Positions 48,755 through 58,144 of a DNA stretch of 64,000 nucleotides are shown in pieces. The first letter of the stretch is position 1. Every line of letters begins with the position of its first letter. The DNA is from Corynebacterium yudongzhengii (lineage in GTDB: Bacteria; Actinomycetota; Actinomycetes; Mycobacteriales; Mycobacteriaceae): the NCBI RefSeq assembly GCF_003065405.1, contig NZ_CP026947.1, positions 372,001 to 436,000 of the forward strand. Direction: 5' to 3'. A program made the translations under genes and the position numbers. Below the pieces are notes generated by a model. It was not told where the DNA came from. It made no database searches and worked only from the letters and a program-made list of their open reading frames with translations.

Positions 48755-48940
48755 ATGGCACTGAAAATCACGCAGATCAAGGGCCTGGTCGGCGCTAACC
48801 CGAAGCAGCGTCAGAACATGGAGGCGTTGGGTCTCAAGCGGATCCGCCACTCCGTGGTCAAGAAGGACAACGACGCCACCCGCGGCATGATCAACGTTGT
48901 GCGCCACCTGGTCACCGTCGAAGAAGTGGCAGGGGAGTAG
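48755..48940 (+). CDS. rpmD: 50S ribosomal protein L30
   Basis: 61 residues: [20 protein letters not shown] at the N-terminus and [25 protein letters not shown] at the end, the normal L30 length and sequence pattern. It lies between rpsE and rplO, with three- and six-base gaps. Confidence 0.97.
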   Translation: MALKITQIKGLVGANPKQRQNMEALGLKRIRHSVVKKDNDATRGMINVVRHLVTVEEVAGE

Positions 48941-48946
48941 ATAACC

Positions 48947-49399
48947 ATGAGTGAGATCATCAAGCTCCACGATCTGCGCCCGTCGAAGGGCGCCAACAAG
49001 CCGAAGCACCGCGTCGGCCGCGGTGAAGCCGGCAAGGGCGGCAAGACCGCCGGCCGCGGTACCAAGGGCACCCGCGCACGCAAGCAGGTTCCGGCCGCCT
49101 TCGAGGGTGGTCAGATGCCGCTGCACATGCGCCTGCCGAAGCTCCGTGGCTTCAAGAACCCGAACCGGGTCGTCTACCAGGTCGTCAACGTCAAGGACCT
49201 GGAGAAGCACTTCCCGAACGGCGGCGACGTCACCGTCGCCGACATCGTCGCCGCTGGCCTCGTCCGCCCGAAGAACCCGGTCAAGGTTCTCGGCGATGGC
49301 GAGATCTCGGTGAAGCTCAACGTCACCGCTGACAAGTTCTCCAAGTCGGCTGTCGAGAAGATCGAGGCCGCCGGAGGCACCACCACCGCGACGAAGTAG
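48947..49399 (+). CDS. rplO: 50S ribosomal protein L15
   Basis: 150 residues. The glycine/basic N-terminal arm [21 protein letters not shown] threads into 23S rRNA, and the C-terminal domain ends [12 protein letters not shown], the L15 signature region. A terminator follows, so secY is expressed from its own promoter here instead of by read-through. Confidence 0.97.
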   Translation: MSEIIKLHDLRPSKGANKPKHRVGRGEAGKGGKTAGRGTKGTRARKQVPAAFEGGQMPLHMRLPKLRGFKNPNRVVYQVVNVKDLEKHFPNGGDVTVADIVAAGLVRPKNPVKVLGDGEISVKLNVTADKFSKSAVEKIEAAGGTTTATK

Positions 49400-49430
49400 T
49401 CTTTCCTGGCTGCTCAGCGTGGACGGTGTA

Positions 49431-49475
49431 ACGCCGCCCTGCTCGAATACGGATCCGGGTGGGGCGGCGTTTTTG
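49431..49475 (+). terminator. Terminator after rplO
   Basis: ACGCCGCCC (49431-49439) pairs with GGGCGGCGT (49462-49470), followed by TTTTTG. It separates the spc genes from secY. Confidence 0.85.
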
Positions 49476-50048
49476 TGTTGGGGTTTTGGTTGACGACTCG
49501 AAAGCGGTAGCGCTGTATGACAGGCAGGGCGGTCAAACTTCTGGAGTCTCACGGGAGAGGCTGATGGGGGGGATGGGACTGCTGGTCGGCGGCAGTGGCT
49601 GCCTGGCCCTTCCGCGTGCCTTGTTGCGCTTGCGCTTGTCGAAAGGATCCTCATAGAAAGGAGTCTCGCGCGGTCGAAACGAGTAGTCCTTTCTATAGTC
49701 CTGCTTTCGACCAGCGATAGCGCGTCATCCGAATGCCGCCGACCCTCCTAGCGACCTCCCCGTAAGCGCGTGCGCCCGGAATGCACCACACGCCCACAAA
49801 CGAACCACCCTCCCAAACGGAAGTGGTTGAAAACGATCGTCGAAAAGCGGCCTTCAACCTGCGGAAGCGGTGCATACCGGGCCCGAAAACCCGGTGGCCG
49901 ATGACGGAGTTTCGGCAAGGGCTGTTAAAGTAGTGGAGTCTTAGGACTTCCGGCTCTTAAGCATGCCTCGGCAGCGGGGGCGGAATGACAGTGTCAATTA
50001 TCTTCGGTGACGCATTATCCGTGTGTCCGCTGAAGCCAGGAGGGTTAC
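49476..50048. other. rplO-secY intergenic region
   Basis: It holds repeat R copy 3 at 49636-49724. A TANNNT -10-like TAAAGT at 49926-49931 lies about 118 bases before secY and could be the secY promoter; the leader after it carries short complementary segments (CTTAGGACTTCCGGCTCTTAAG). No gene is supported. Confidence 0.55.
49636..49724. repeat. Dispersed palindromic repeat R, copy 3 (inverted)
   Basis: Read on the minus strand, this matches copy 1 (40221-40314) over about 90 bases with roughly eleven substitutions, including the CTTTCGACC motifs and the GGATCC-CATAGAAAGGAGT segment. It lies 9 kb away in a different intergenic region. Confidence 0.78.
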
Positions 50049-51371
50049 GTGTCCGCCATTATTCAGGCGCTTAAGGACGCCGATCTGCGCAAAAAGATCC
50101 TGATCACCATCGCGTTGATCATTCTCTACCGCATCGGTGCCCAGATCCCCGCCCCGGGTGTGGACTATGCCGCCATCCAGGGACGGCTGGACTCGCTCGG
50201 TGAGGAGGGGGACAACCTCTTCTCCATCATCAACCTGTTCTCCGGCGGCGCGTTGCTGCAGCTGTCGATCTTCGCAATCGGCATCATGCCGTACATTACG
50301 GCGGCGATTATTACGCAGCTGCTGACCGTCGTGATCCCGAAGTTCGAGGAGCTGAAGAAAGAGGGGCAGTCGGGTCAGGCGAAGATGACCCAGTACACCC
50401 GCTACCTCACCTTGGGGCTCGCGCTGCTGCAGTCCGCCGGCATCGTGGCGCTCGCCGACCGCGAGCAGCTGCTCGGCCAGGGCTTCCCGGTGCTCGTGGA
50501 GGACCGGAACCTCTTCGACCTCATCGTCATCGTCATTACGATGACCTCGGGCGCGATACTGATCATGTGGCTCGGTGAGATCATCACCGAAAAGGGTGTC
50601 GGCAACGGTATGTCGCTGCTGATCTTCGCGGGTATCGCCACGCGTATCCCCACCGACGGTGCGAACATCCTCTCGCAGTCGGGTGGGCTGGTCTTCGCCA
50701 TCGTCGCTGTCGCGGTTGTCCTCCTGATCGTCGGCGTCGTCTTCGTGGAGCAGGGCCAGCGTCGCGTGCCGGTCCAGTACGCCAAGCGTATGGTGGGCCG
50801 TCGTCAGTACGGCGGGTCCTCGACGTATCTGCCGCTGAAGGTCAACCAGGCCGGCGTGATTCCGGTCATCTTCGCATCGTCGATGATGTACGTGCCGGTG
50901 CTGATCACCCAGATCGTCTACTCGGACCAGGGTGGCCCGCCGGATAACTGGTGGCAGCGCAACGTCATGACGTGGCTGGAGACCCCGTCGTCCTGGCAGT
51001 ACATCCTGCTGTACTTCGTGCTCATCATCTTCTTCTCCTACTTCTACGTCTCGGTCCAGTACGACCCGAACGATCAGGCCGAGAACATGAAGAAGTACGG
51101 CGGATTCATCCCCGGTATCCGCCCGGGCCGCCCGACCGCGATGTACCTTGGATATGTGATGAACCGCCTGCTGTTCGTCGGTTCGATCTACCTCGGCGTC
51201 ATCGCCGTGCTCCCGAACATCGCCTTGGATCTGGGCGTCGGAACCCAGGCCGGTGGCATGACCGCCTTCGGCGGCACCGCCATCCTCATTCTGGTCTCCG
51301 TGGCCCTGACCACGGTGAAGCAAATTGAATCGCAGCTCCTGCAAAGCAACTACGAAGGACTCCTGAAGTAA
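50049..51371 (+). CDS. secY: Protein translocase subunit SecY
   Basis: 440 residues with ten membrane helices. Landmarks: [16 protein letters not shown] at helix 1, [31 protein letters not shown] at the plug/helix 2 region (cited as NLFSGGAL and GIMPYI), [17 protein letters not shown] in the fourth cytoplasmic loop and [11 protein letters not shown] in the fifth, the SecA contact. It is the channel of the Sec translocon. The GTG start follows AGGAGG; its stop overlaps the adk start by one base. Confidence 0.97.
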   Translation: MSAIIQALKDADLRKKILITIALIILYRIGAQIPAPGVDYAAIQGRLDSLGEEGDNLFSIINLFSGGALLQLSIFAIGIMPYITAAIITQLLTVVIPKFEELKKEGQSGQAKMTQYTRYLTLGLALLQSAGIVALADREQLLGQGFPVLVEDRNLFDLIVIVITMTSGAILIMWLGEIITEKGVGNGMSLLIFAGIATRIPTDGANILSQSGGLVFAIVAVAVVLLIVGVVFVEQGQRRVPVQYAKRMVGRRQYGGSSTYLPLKVNQAGVIPVIFASSMMYVPVLITQIVYSDQGGPPDNWWQRNVMTWLETPSSWQYILLYFVLIIFFSYFYVSVQYDPNDQAENMKKYGGFIPGIRPGRPTAMYLGYVMNRLLFVGSIYLGVIAVLPNIALDLGVGTQAGGMTAFGGTAILILVSVALTTVKQIESQLLQSNYEGLLK

Positions 51372-51916
51372 TGCGTCTCGTACTCCTCGGACCCCCCGGT
51401 GCCGGCAAGGGCACCCAGGCCGCTCTGCTGTCCGAAAAGCTCTCCATCCCGCACATCTCCACCGGCGATTTGTTCCGCGCCAACATCGGCGAGGGCACCC
51501 CGCTCGGCGTCGAGGCGAAGCAGTACATCGACGCCGGCGAGCTGGTGCCCACGGACGTCACCGCCCGCATGGTCGAGTCTCGCCTCGAGGAAGAAGACGC
51601 CGACGACGGCTTTCTTCTCGACGGCTTCCCGCGCACCGTCGGGCAGGCCGAAATCCTCACCGAGCTGCTGAAGAACCAGGGGCTTGCGCTGGATGGTGTC
51701 TTGAACTTCCAGGTCGACGAGGAGGTCGTCGTCGAGCGCATGCTCGCCCGCGGCCGCGCCGACGACAATGAGGAGACCATCCGCAACCGCCTGCGCGTCT
51801 ACCACGAGGAGACCGCCCCGCTTATCGAGCACTACGACGACCAGCTGATCACCGTCCAGGCCGAAGGCGAGGTCGAGGAGATCAACCAGCGGGTGCTGGA
51901 GGCGCTCGGCAAGTAA
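51371..51916 (+). CDS. adk: Adenylate kinase
   Basis: 181 residues. The P-loop [10 protein letters not shown] is at residues 7-16, DGFPRT follows near the AMP-binding site, and the LID is short, without Cys-type zinc ligands, as usual in actinobacteria. It interconverts ATP, ADP and AMP. It sits in the conserved secY-adk-map order, and its stop overlaps the map ATG (TAATG). Confidence 0.97.
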   Translation: MRLVLLGPPGAGKGTQAALLSEKLSIPHISTGDLFRANIGEGTPLGVEAKQYIDAGELVPTDVTARMVESRLEEEDADDGFLLDGFPRTVGQAEILTELLKNQGLALDGVLNFQVDEEVVVERMLARGRADDNEETIRNRLRVYHEETAPLIEHYDDQLITVQAEGEVEEINQRVLEALGK

Positions 51917-52704
51917 TGGCTTTTCGACGGCGAAAGAAGATCCCGGCGAAAACCCCCGCAGAACTCGACGCCATGCAGGCCGCCGGCGAGATCGTCGGCC
52001 GCGCACTCAAGGCCGTCCGCGACGCTGCTCAACCCGGGGTCAGTACGGCTGAGCTCGACCGCGTCGCCGAGGAGCTGATCCGGGATGCTGGCGCGGTGCC
52101 GACCTTCCTCGGCTACCAGGGGTTCCCGGGGTCGATCTGCGCCTCGGTCAACGACGTGATCGTCCACGGCATCCCCTCCGAGGACATCATCCTCGCCGAG
52201 GGGGATCTTGTCTCCATCGACTGCGGCGCGACTTTCGACGGCTGGGTCGGCGACTCCGCGTGGTCCTTCGGCGTCGGCGAGCTCGACGAGCCCACCGAGG
52301 CCCTCAACCGTGCCACCGAGTACGTCCTTTTGGAGGGCATCAAGGCGATGGTGCCGGGCAACCGGCTGACCGACGTCTCCCACGCCCTCGAGCTGGCCAC
52401 CTACGACGCCGAGGACAAGTTCGGCCACGAGCTGTTCATCGTCGACGGCTACGGCGGCCACGGCATCGGGCACACGATGCACGAGGACCCGTTCGTGGCC
52501 AACGCGGGCCTCGGCAACCGAGGCCCTATCATCCAGGAGGGGACCACGCTCGCTATCGAACCGATGCTCGCGCTAGGCACGGCCGATAATAGGGTGCTTG
52601 ACGACGAGTGGACCGTCGTCACCCTCGATGGATCCCCGGCCGCTCACTGGGAGCACACCGTCGCTGCCACCGAGAGCGGCCCGCGCATTCTTACCCCTCG
52701 GTAA
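51916..52704 (+). CDS. map: Methionine aminopeptidase type I
   Basis: 262 residues. The five metal ligands are visible: Asp in SIDCGATFDGW, Asp in VGDSAWS, His in GYGGHGIGHTMHEDP, Glu in LAIEPMLALG and Glu in AAHWEHTVA. It removes the initiator methionine from nascent proteins. It is coupled to adk by overlap. Confidence 0.96.
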   Translation: MAFRRRKKIPAKTPAELDAMQAAGEIVGRALKAVRDAAQPGVSTAELDRVAEELIRDAGAVPTFLGYQGFPGSICASVNDVIVHGIPSEDIILAEGDLVSIDCGATFDGWVGDSAWSFGVGELDEPTEALNRATEYVLLEGIKAMVPGNRLTDVSHALELATYDAEDKFGHELFIVDGYGGHGIGHTMHEDPFVANAGLGNRGPIIQEGTTLAIEPMLALGTADNRVLDDEWTVVTLDGSPAAHWEHTVAATESGPRILTPR

Positions 52705-52746
52705 GAGCGATGCGCATTGTTATACACGAAATTGCCAGTCAACACT

Positions 52747-52752
52747 TATACT
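52747..52752 (+). promoter_or_regulatory. Candidate -10 box of the L,D-transpeptidase gene (leaderless)
   Basis: TATACT ends seven bases before the ATG at 52760. A weak TTGTTA lies 24 bases upstream of it, too far to be a normal -35. Confidence 0.4.
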
Positions 52753-52759
52753 GAGGCCC

Positions 52760-53545
52760 ATGAAGTCGCTCCGTTCTTTCTTCTCCACCGCCACCCGCCG
52801 CACCGCCGCCGTCGTCGCCGGCACCGCCCTCGCCGGCTCCGCACTGATCACCCCCGCTCACGCTCAGCAGCTGCCGTCCGTTGATGAGCTTTCCTCCCAG
52901 GTCGGCCTGAGTAACCTCTCGAGCGATCTGAACCTCGGCGCCATCGAGGATGAGATCCAGGGGCAGCTCGACAACTTCTACAACCAGACCCGCGATCAGG
53001 CCTGGAACACCCGCGTGGCCATTAACTCCCTGATCGCCGGCACCCTCAACCAGGCGCAGGTCAACCAGCTGATGGGCGTCGTCGACCAGGCCATCGAGGC
53101 CGTCTTCCCGGGCCTGATCGCTGAGCGCACCGCCCCGCGCGAGGAGCCGGTCCCGGCCCAGCCCGCCAACAACGGCCAGAACCAGGCCCCGCGCAACAAC
53201 CCCTGCCCGCCGGAGGCGCGTGCCTGCGTGGACCTGGAAGGCCGCAAGACCTGGCTGCAGCACAACGGCACCATCACCTACGGCCCGGTCGAGCAGTCGC
53301 CGGGTTATGCGCACACGCCGACCCCGAAGGGCATGCACCACGTCACCCGTAAGGTTAAGGATGAGATCTCCTACGAGTTCAACAACGCCCCGATGCCTTA
53401 CGCGGTGTACTTCACCAACAACGGTCACGCCTTCCACGAGGGCACGACCAACGTCGGCTCCGCCGGCTGCGTGCGCCTGCACCACAATGACGCAGTGCAC
53501 TACTTCAACAACCTGAATGTCGGCGACAAGGTCTACATCTGGTAG
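52760..53545 (+). CDS. Secreted L,D-transpeptidase (YkuD family)
   Basis: 261 residues. A Sec signal peptide (cleavage after THAHA-like PAHAQ, about residue 34) is followed by a helical spacer of about 120 residues, a Pro/Gln/Asn-rich linker and a C-terminal YkuD domain. The catalytic Cys is C237 in GSAGCVRL, with the His in NGHAFHEGTTNVG. Such enzymes make 3-3 crosslinks in peptidoglycan. The placement between map and infA interrupts the usual ribosomal order and is also known from other corynebacteria as far as I recall. A terminator follows. Confidence 0.87.
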   Translation: MKSLRSFFSTATRRTAAVVAGTALAGSALITPAHAQQLPSVDELSSQVGLSNLSSDLNLGAIEDEIQGQLDNFYNQTRDQAWNTRVAINSLIAGTLNQAQVNQLMGVVDQAIEAVFPGLIAERTAPREEPVPAQPANNGQNQAPRNNPCPPEARACVDLEGRKTWLQHNGTITYGPVEQSPGYAHTPTPKGMHHVTRKVKDEISYEFNNAPMPYAVYFTNNGHAFHEGTTNVGSAGCVRLHHNDAVHYFNNLNVGDKVYIW

Positions 53546-53571
53546 CGCCGCGGCAGCGTCTTTCTTCAGCG

Positions 53572-53596
53572 AGCCTCCTTACGCGGGAGGCTTTTT
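53572..53596 (+). terminator. Terminator after the L,D-transpeptidase gene
   Basis: AGCCTCC (53572-53578) pairs with GGAGGCT (53586-53592) around a seven-base loop, followed by TTTTGCTTT. It isolates infA from upstream transcription. Confidence 0.85.
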
Positions 53597-53698
53597 GCTT
53601 TCTGCTGGTCAGCGTGTATTGTTGCGACTTGGTGTGTAGGCATATCCGAATGCCTGCGCGTCATGTAGGAGATACCCGCACCAGGAATGTAAGAGGTT

Positions 53699-53917
53699 AT
53701 GGCAAAAGAAGGCGCAATTGAGGTTGAGGGCCGCGTCATTGAGCCCCTTCCGAACGCATACTTCCGTGTTGAACTCGACAACGGGCACAAGGTTCTTGCC
53801 CACATCAGCGGCAAGATGCGCCAGCACTACATCCGCATCCTCCCGGAGGACCGCGTGGTAGTGGAGCTGTCCCCCTACGACCTGGAACGCGGTCGTATCG
53901 TCTACCGCTACAAGTAG
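53699..53917 (+). CDS. infA: Translation initiation factor IF-1
   Basis: 72 residues, the invariant length, starting [21 protein letters not shown] and ending [14 protein letters not shown]-1 is a single OB fold that binds the A site during initiation. It has its own upstream region after the terminator and starts the alpha-operon group here. Confidence 0.97.
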   Translation: MAKEGAIEVEGRVIEPLPNAYFRVELDNGHKVLAHISGKMRQHYIRILPEDRVVVELSPYDLERGRIVYRYK

Positions 53918-53942
53918 TAGCACCAGTAAGCCTCCCTTCTCA

Positions 53943-54039
53943 GGACGCGTGGGCGCATAGCCCGCGTGTCTGTTTCACCTCCGGCCACGGTGGCCGGAGC
54001 CCCGCGTATCACGGCCCACTCCTCCGGCCTTCGGTCCGG
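53943..54039 (+). promoter_or_regulatory. Three-hairpin leader between infA and rpsM
   Basis: GACGCGTGGGC with GCCCGCGTGTC (53943-53969), CTCCGGCCACGGTGGCCGGAG read as a near-perfect stem (53978-53998) and TCCGG/CCGGA (54022-54039) form three consecutive hairpins. None is followed by a T tract. They resemble a structured ribosomal leader more than a terminator. Confidence 0.45.
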
Positions 54040-54107
54040 ACAAAGCGTCGCGTGGCGGGGATGGGTGGGGAGAAAACCACCGTACCAACCCGAAAGGTAA
54101 TTGCCTT

Positions 54108-54476
54108 ATGGCACGTCTAGCTGGAGTGGACCTCCCGCGCAACAAGCGCATGGAGGTTGCACTTACCTACATCTATGGCATCGGGCCGACCCGAGCCAAG
54201 GAACTGCTGGAGCGCACCGAGATCTCTCCGGACCTGCGCACCGACGACCTGACCGACGATCAGGTCTCGGCTCTGCGTGACGTCATCGAAGCTTCCTGGA
54301 CCGTCGAGGGTGACCTCCGCCGCCAGGTGGCCGCTGACATCCGCCGCAAGATTGAGATCGGTTCCTACCAGGGCCTGCGCCACCGCCGTGGCCTGCCGGT
54401 TCGCGGACAGCGCACCAAGACCAACGCCCGTACGCGCAAGGGACCGAAGAAGACGATCGCAGGAAAGAAGAAGTAG
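54108..54476 (+). CDS. rpsM: 30S ribosomal protein S13
   Basis: 122 residues: [25 protein letters not shown] at the start and the signature [31 protein letters not shown] at the end (landmarks [13 protein letters not shown]). S13 bridges head and large subunit. AAGGTAA precedes the ATG. It is the first gene of the rpsM-rpsK-rpsD-rpoA-rplQ operon. Confidence 0.97.
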   Translation: MARLAGVDLPRNKRMEVALTYIYGIGPTRAKELLERTEISPDLRTDDLTDDQVSALRDVIEASWTVEGDLRRQVAADIRRKIEIGSYQGLRHRRGLPVRGQRTKTNARTRKGPKKTIAGKKK

Positions 54477-54479
54477 TAG

Positions 54480-54884
54480 ATGCCTCCGAAGACTCGTTCC
54501 GGCGCGCGCCGTTCCGGCCGCCGCGTCGTCAAGAAGAACGTGGCCCAGGGCCACGCGTACATCAAGTCCACCTTCAACAACACCATCGTGTCGATCACCG
54601 ACCCGAACGGTGCCGTCATCTCCTGGGCCACCTCCGGCCACGTGGGATTCAAGGGCTCCCGTAAGTCCACCCCGTTCGCCGCGCAGATGGCCGCCGAGAA
54701 CGCCGCCCGCAAGGCCATGGACCATGGCATGAAGAAGGTCGACGTTTTCGTCAAGGGTCCGGGCTCGGGCCGTGAGACCGCCATCCGTTCCCTCCAGGCC
54801 GCCGGCCTCGAGGTCTCCTCGATCTCGGATGTGACCCCGCAGCCGCACAACGGCTGCCGTCCGCCGAAGCGTCGTCGCGTTTAA
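54480..54884 (+). CDS. rpsK: 30S ribosomal protein S11
   Basis: 134 residues with [24 protein letters not shown] and the C-terminal signature [19 protein letters not shown]11 lies on the platform near the Shine-Dalgarno helix. Three bases separate it from rpsM. Confidence 0.97.
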   Translation: MPPKTRSGARRSGRRVVKKNVAQGHAYIKSTFNNTIVSITDPNGAVISWATSGHVGFKGSRKSTPFAAQMAAENAARKAMDHGMKKVDVFVKGPGSGRETAIRSLQAAGLEVSSISDVTPQPHNGCRPPKRRRV

Positions 54885-54907
54885 GGGAAAGGAAGAGGTA
54901 ACTAACA

Positions 54908-55513
54908 ATGGCTCGTTACACCGGCCCCGCAACCCGTAAGTCCCGTCGTCTCCGCGTCGATCTCGTCGGCGGCGACATGTCCTTCGAGCGTCGTCCCTAC
55001 CCTCCGGGGCAGGCCGGCCGCGCTCGCATCAAGGAGTCTGAGTACCTGACTCAGCTGCAGGAGAAGCAGAAGGCCCGCTTCGCCTACGGCATCATGGAGA
55101 ACCAGTTCCGCCGCTACTACGAGGAAGCCAACCGTCGCCCCGGCAAGACCGGCGACAACCTGCTGATCCTCCTCGAGTCGCGCCTAGACAATGTCGTCTA
55201 CCGCGCGGGTCTGGCACGCACCCGTCGTCAGGCACGCCAGCTGGTCTCCCACGGCCACTTCACCATCAACGGCAAGCGCACCAACGTGCCGTCGCACGCC
55301 GTGACCCAGTACGACATCATCGACGTCCGCGAGAAGTCGAAGAAGATGCTGTGGTTCGAAGAGGCCCAGGAAAACCTCATCAACGCCGTCATCCCGGCGT
55401 GGCTGCAGGTCGTTCCGTCCACCCTGCGCATCCTCGTGCACCAGCTGCCCGAGCGCGCTCAGATCGACGTTCCGCTGCAGGAGCAGCTCATCGTCGAGTA
55501 CTACTCGAAGTAG
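54908..55513 (+). CDS. rpsD: 30S ribosomal protein S4
   Basis: 201 residues: RLRVDLVGGDMSFERRPYPPGQ near the N-terminus, then the S4 RNA-binding domain RLDNVVYRAGLARTRRQARQLVSHGHFTING (landmarks LDNVVYRAG, RQARQLVSHGH). No zinc-binding Cys cluster is present. S4 starts 30S body assembly. Confidence 0.97.
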   Translation: MARYTGPATRKSRRLRVDLVGGDMSFERRPYPPGQAGRARIKESEYLTQLQEKQKARFAYGIMENQFRRYYEEANRRPGKTGDNLLILLESRLDNVVYRAGLARTRRQARQLVSHGHFTINGKRTNVPSHAVTQYDIIDVREKSKKMLWFEEAQENLINAVIPAWLQVVPSTLRILVHQLPERAQIDVPLQEQLIVEYYSK

Positions 55514-55599
55514 ATCTTCCCGGGAATCCTCAACCCCGGTCCCCGTTTCATTCCATTCCTACCGGCGTCATATAGCGGTCGCCGACAAAGGAGAAGAAC

Positions 55600-56616
55600 A
55601 TGCTCATTTCCCAGCGTCCGACGCTTACTGAGGAATACATCGACACCGCTCGCTCCCGGTTCATCATCGAGCCGCTCGAGCCCGGTTTCGGCTACACCCT
55701 CGGCAACTCGCTGCGCCGCACCCTGCTGTCGTCCATCCCGGGCGCAGCGGTGACCAGCATCAAGATCGATGGTGTGCTCCACGAGTTCACCACCATCAAC
55801 GGTGTGAAGCAGGACGTCACCGAGATCATCCTCAACGTAAAGGGCCTAGTGCTCTCGTCCGACTCCGACGAGCCGGTTGTGATGTACCTGTCCAAGGAAG
55901 GCCCCGGCGACGTCACCGCAGGCGACATCCAGCCGCCAGCGGGCGTGGAGATCCACAACCCGGATCTCGTGATCGCGACGCTGAACGATGAGGCCCGCCT
56001 CGACATGGAACTGGTCGTCGAGCGCGGTCGTGGCTACGTCCCGGCCGCCCCGGCAGGCTCCGGTGGAGACATCGGCAGCATCCCGGTCGACCAGATCTAC
56101 TCGCCCGTGCTCAAGGTCAGCTACAAGGTCGAAGCCACCCGTGTTGAGCAGCGCACCGACTTCGACAAGCTGATCATCGACGTCGAGACCAAGAACTCGA
56201 TCACCGCCCGCGACGCCATCGCGTCCGCCGGCGGCACCCTGGTGGAGCTGTTCGGACTCGCCCGCGAGCTGAACACCGCCGCCGAGGGCATCGAGATTGG
56301 CCCGTCGCCGCAGGAAACCGAGTACATCGCGGCATACAACATGCCGATCGAGGACCTGAACTTCTCCGTGCGTTCCTACAACTGCCTGAAGCGCCAGGAA
56401 ATCCACACCATCGGTGAGCTCGCCGAGTGCACCGAATCGGACCTGCTGGATATCCGCAACTTCGGCCAGAAGTCGATCAACGAGGTCAAGATCAAGCTGG
56501 CTCAGCTCGATCTCACCCTCAAGGACGCACCCGAGGACTTTGACCCGTCGGAGCTGGAAGGCTACGACGCCGAGACCGGTGGTTACATCGAACCCGGCAC
56601 CGAGGATTCTGAGTAA
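55600..56616 (+). CDS. rpoA: RNA polymerase alpha subunit
   Basis: 338 residues. The N-terminal dimerisation domain shows [31 protein letters not shown] in pieces ([20 protein letters not shown]). The C-terminal domain shows [19 protein letters not shown] and [17 protein letters not shown], the UP-element/activator contact module. An acidic tail ends the protein. AAAGGAG lies ahead of ATG 55600. Confidence 0.98.
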   Translation: MLISQRPTLTEEYIDTARSRFIIEPLEPGFGYTLGNSLRRTLLSSIPGAAVTSIKIDGVLHEFTTINGVKQDVTEIILNVKGLVLSSDSDEPVVMYLSKEGPGDVTAGDIQPPAGVEIHNPDLVIATLNDEARLDMELVVERGRGYVPAAPAGSGGDIGSIPVDQIYSPVLKVSYKVEATRVEQRTDFDKLIIDVETKNSITARDAIASAGGTLVELFGLARELNTAAEGIEIGPSPQETEYIAAYNMPIEDLNFSVRSYNCLKRQEIHTIGELAECTESDLLDIRNFGQKSINEVKIKLAQLDLTLKDAPEDFDPSELEGYDAETGGYIEPGTEDSE

Positions 56617-56669
56617 AACGCACGCGCTGAGAAATTCGCGCTACGAATTCCGTCCACGAGGAGTAACAC

Positions 56670-57176
56670 ATGCCTACCCCGAAGAAGGGTGCCCGTCTCG
56701 GCGGTTCCCCGCACAACCAGAAGAAGATCCTATCCAATCTGGCTGCGGCACTGTTCGAGCACGGCTCCATCAAGACCACCGACGCGAAGGCCAAGGTCCT
56801 TCGCCCGTTCGCTGAGAAGCTGATCACACGCGCCAAGTCCGGCACGCTGCACGACCGCCGTCAGGTTGCCAAGCACCTGCCGCAGAAGGACATCGTCGCG
56901 CACCTGTTCAACGATCTCGCACCGCATTTCGAGAACCGCGACGGTGGCTACACCCGCAGCATCAAGCTGGAAAACCGCGCCGGCGACAACGCCCCCATGA
57001 CCCAGATCTCCCTGGTCCTGGAGGAGACCGTCTCCGCCGAGGCCACCCGCGCTACCCGCGCCGCCGTCTCCAAGCGCAAGCAGGAGGAAGAGGCCGCTGA
57101 GGATTCGGAGCCTGCTGAGGCCGAGGCTTCGGAGTCTGAGTCCGAGGCTGAGGCTTCGGAGTCTGAGGACAAGTAA
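56670..57176 (+). CDS. rplQ: 50S ribosomal protein L17 with acidic C-terminal tail
   Basis: 168 residues. The first 120 or so are canonical L17 ([38 protein letters not shown]). The last 35 are an unusually acidic low-complexity tail of Glu, Ala and Ser, with EASESE repeated. The corresponding DNA contains near-identical 15-base direct repeats (GCTTCGGAGTCTGAG), which could vary in copy number. The gene ends the alpha operon before a terminator. Confidence 0.96.
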   Translation: MPTPKKGARLGGSPHNQKKILSNLAAALFEHGSIKTTDAKAKVLRPFAEKLITRAKSGTLHDRRQVAKHLPQKDIVAHLFNDLAPHFENRDGGYTRSIKLENRAGDNAPMTQISLVLEETVSAEATRATRAAVSKRKQEEEAAEDSEPAEAEASESESEAEASESEDK

Positions 57177-57204
57177 GTCCTTTAGGCCTTGGGCCTCTGA
57201 GCAT

Positions 57205-57239
57205 AAAAGACCCCGTCCCTAGGTGGGCGGGGTCTTTTT
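57205..57239 (+). terminator. Terminator of the alpha operon
   Basis: AAAAGACCCCG at 57205-57215 pairs with CGGGGTCTTTT beginning 57228, with a T run at the end. It could act in both directions. Confidence 0.9.
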
Positions 57240-57309
57240 CTGTGCGTGCCAGGCGGGGCGGGGCAGCGGTTGTTTACATTTGTTGGCTATTTCGGGCCGG
57301 AATGGGGCC

Positions 57310-57386
57310 CAGATTTGAGTAAGTACCGACGATCCGGCGATTTCGACACCCAAACCGGGGTTAACGTCGGTAATTACTCAAATCTG
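57310..57386. repeat. 21-bp inverted repeat with 35-base spacer
   Basis: Arms at 57310-57330 and 57366-57386 are complementary at 20 of 21 positions (CAGATTTGAGTAA... on the left). There is no T tract, and the arms are A/T-rich compared with the region. It could be the footprint of a small mobile element, an operator or a non-coding RNA hairpin. Confidence 0.6.
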
Positions 57387-57449
57387 TGAAACGAAGCCGA
57401 GAACGAACCCAGAAGAACCCCAAAACGCCACAGCGAATCCGCGCCCCGG

Positions 57450-57455
57450 TAGCCT
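57450..57455 (+). promoter_or_regulatory. Candidate -10 box of the DUF998 gene (leaderless)
   Basis: TAGCCT ends eight bases before the ATG at 57464. There is only a weak purine-rich stretch between them. Confidence 0.3.
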
Positions 57456-57463
57456 AAGGCGGC

Positions 57464-58144
57464 ATGGAGGGTAATCGGAAAGCTGGGTTCGCGCTCATCG
57501 CCGCTGGGGTGTTGGTCATCGTCGGCCAACTCCTCGCTGTCTCGGGGTGGGCGGCCGGCGACTACCTGCTAAGAGATCACGCCATCGGTGATCTCGGCAT
57601 GTCCAGCTGCACCATGATCACCGAAGACACCCATATTCGTTATGTCTGCAGCGGCGGCTACGCCTGGTTCCGCCTGGGCACAGGCCTCGGCGCCGCAGCA
57701 CTCCTACTCGCGGTCCTTCTGTGGCGGCGCCTACCCGCCTGGCTGCTACTCGGCACCGCCGCGGCCATCGCTACAGCCGGAGTCATCATCCCCGATCCCC
57801 GCGCCAACGCCCATGTCATAGCGCTGACCTTCGTCGCCGCGTTCACCTGGATAGCCATGGCCCTGGTGATCGCTAAGACCTACCGCACCCGCAGGCCCGT
57901 CTCCATTATCACCGCCGTCCTGCTACTCGTCTCCGTCATCGGCGTCATCATCTGGCTGACCGTCCCGGCGCTTAGCCCCGGACTCTTCCAGCGCCTCGGA
58001 CTCGACACGCTGTTGTTGTGGCTGCTGTACCTCGGTGCGACGCTGGCGACGGGGAAACGGGACGTCGATAAGCATCAGCGCCGGGACGAGGAACAGAAAC
58101 TGCGCGACGAGGCTGTGAGGAGGGCCGCCCGTGAGCTCGGATAG
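57464..58144 (+). CDS. DUF998-family membrane protein
   Basis: 226 residues, about six membrane helices, and a charged C-terminal tail (GKRDVDKHQRRDEEQKLRDEAVRRAAREL). The DYLLRDHAIGDLG motif after the first helix is characteristic of DUF998 proteins, whose function is unknown. It overlaps the truA start by 14 bases, so the two are probably co-transcribed. Confidence 0.72.
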   Translation: MEGNRKAGFALIAAGVLVIVGQLLAVSGWAAGDYLLRDHAIGDLGMSSCTMITEDTHIRYVCSGGYAWFRLGTGLGAAALLLAVLLWRRLPAWLLLGTAAAIATAGVIIPDPRANAHVIALTFVAAFTWIAMALVIAKTYRTRRPVSIITAVLLLVSVIGVIIWLTVPALSPGLFQRLGLDTLLLWLLYLGATLATGKRDVDKHQRRDEEQKLRDEAVRRAARELG

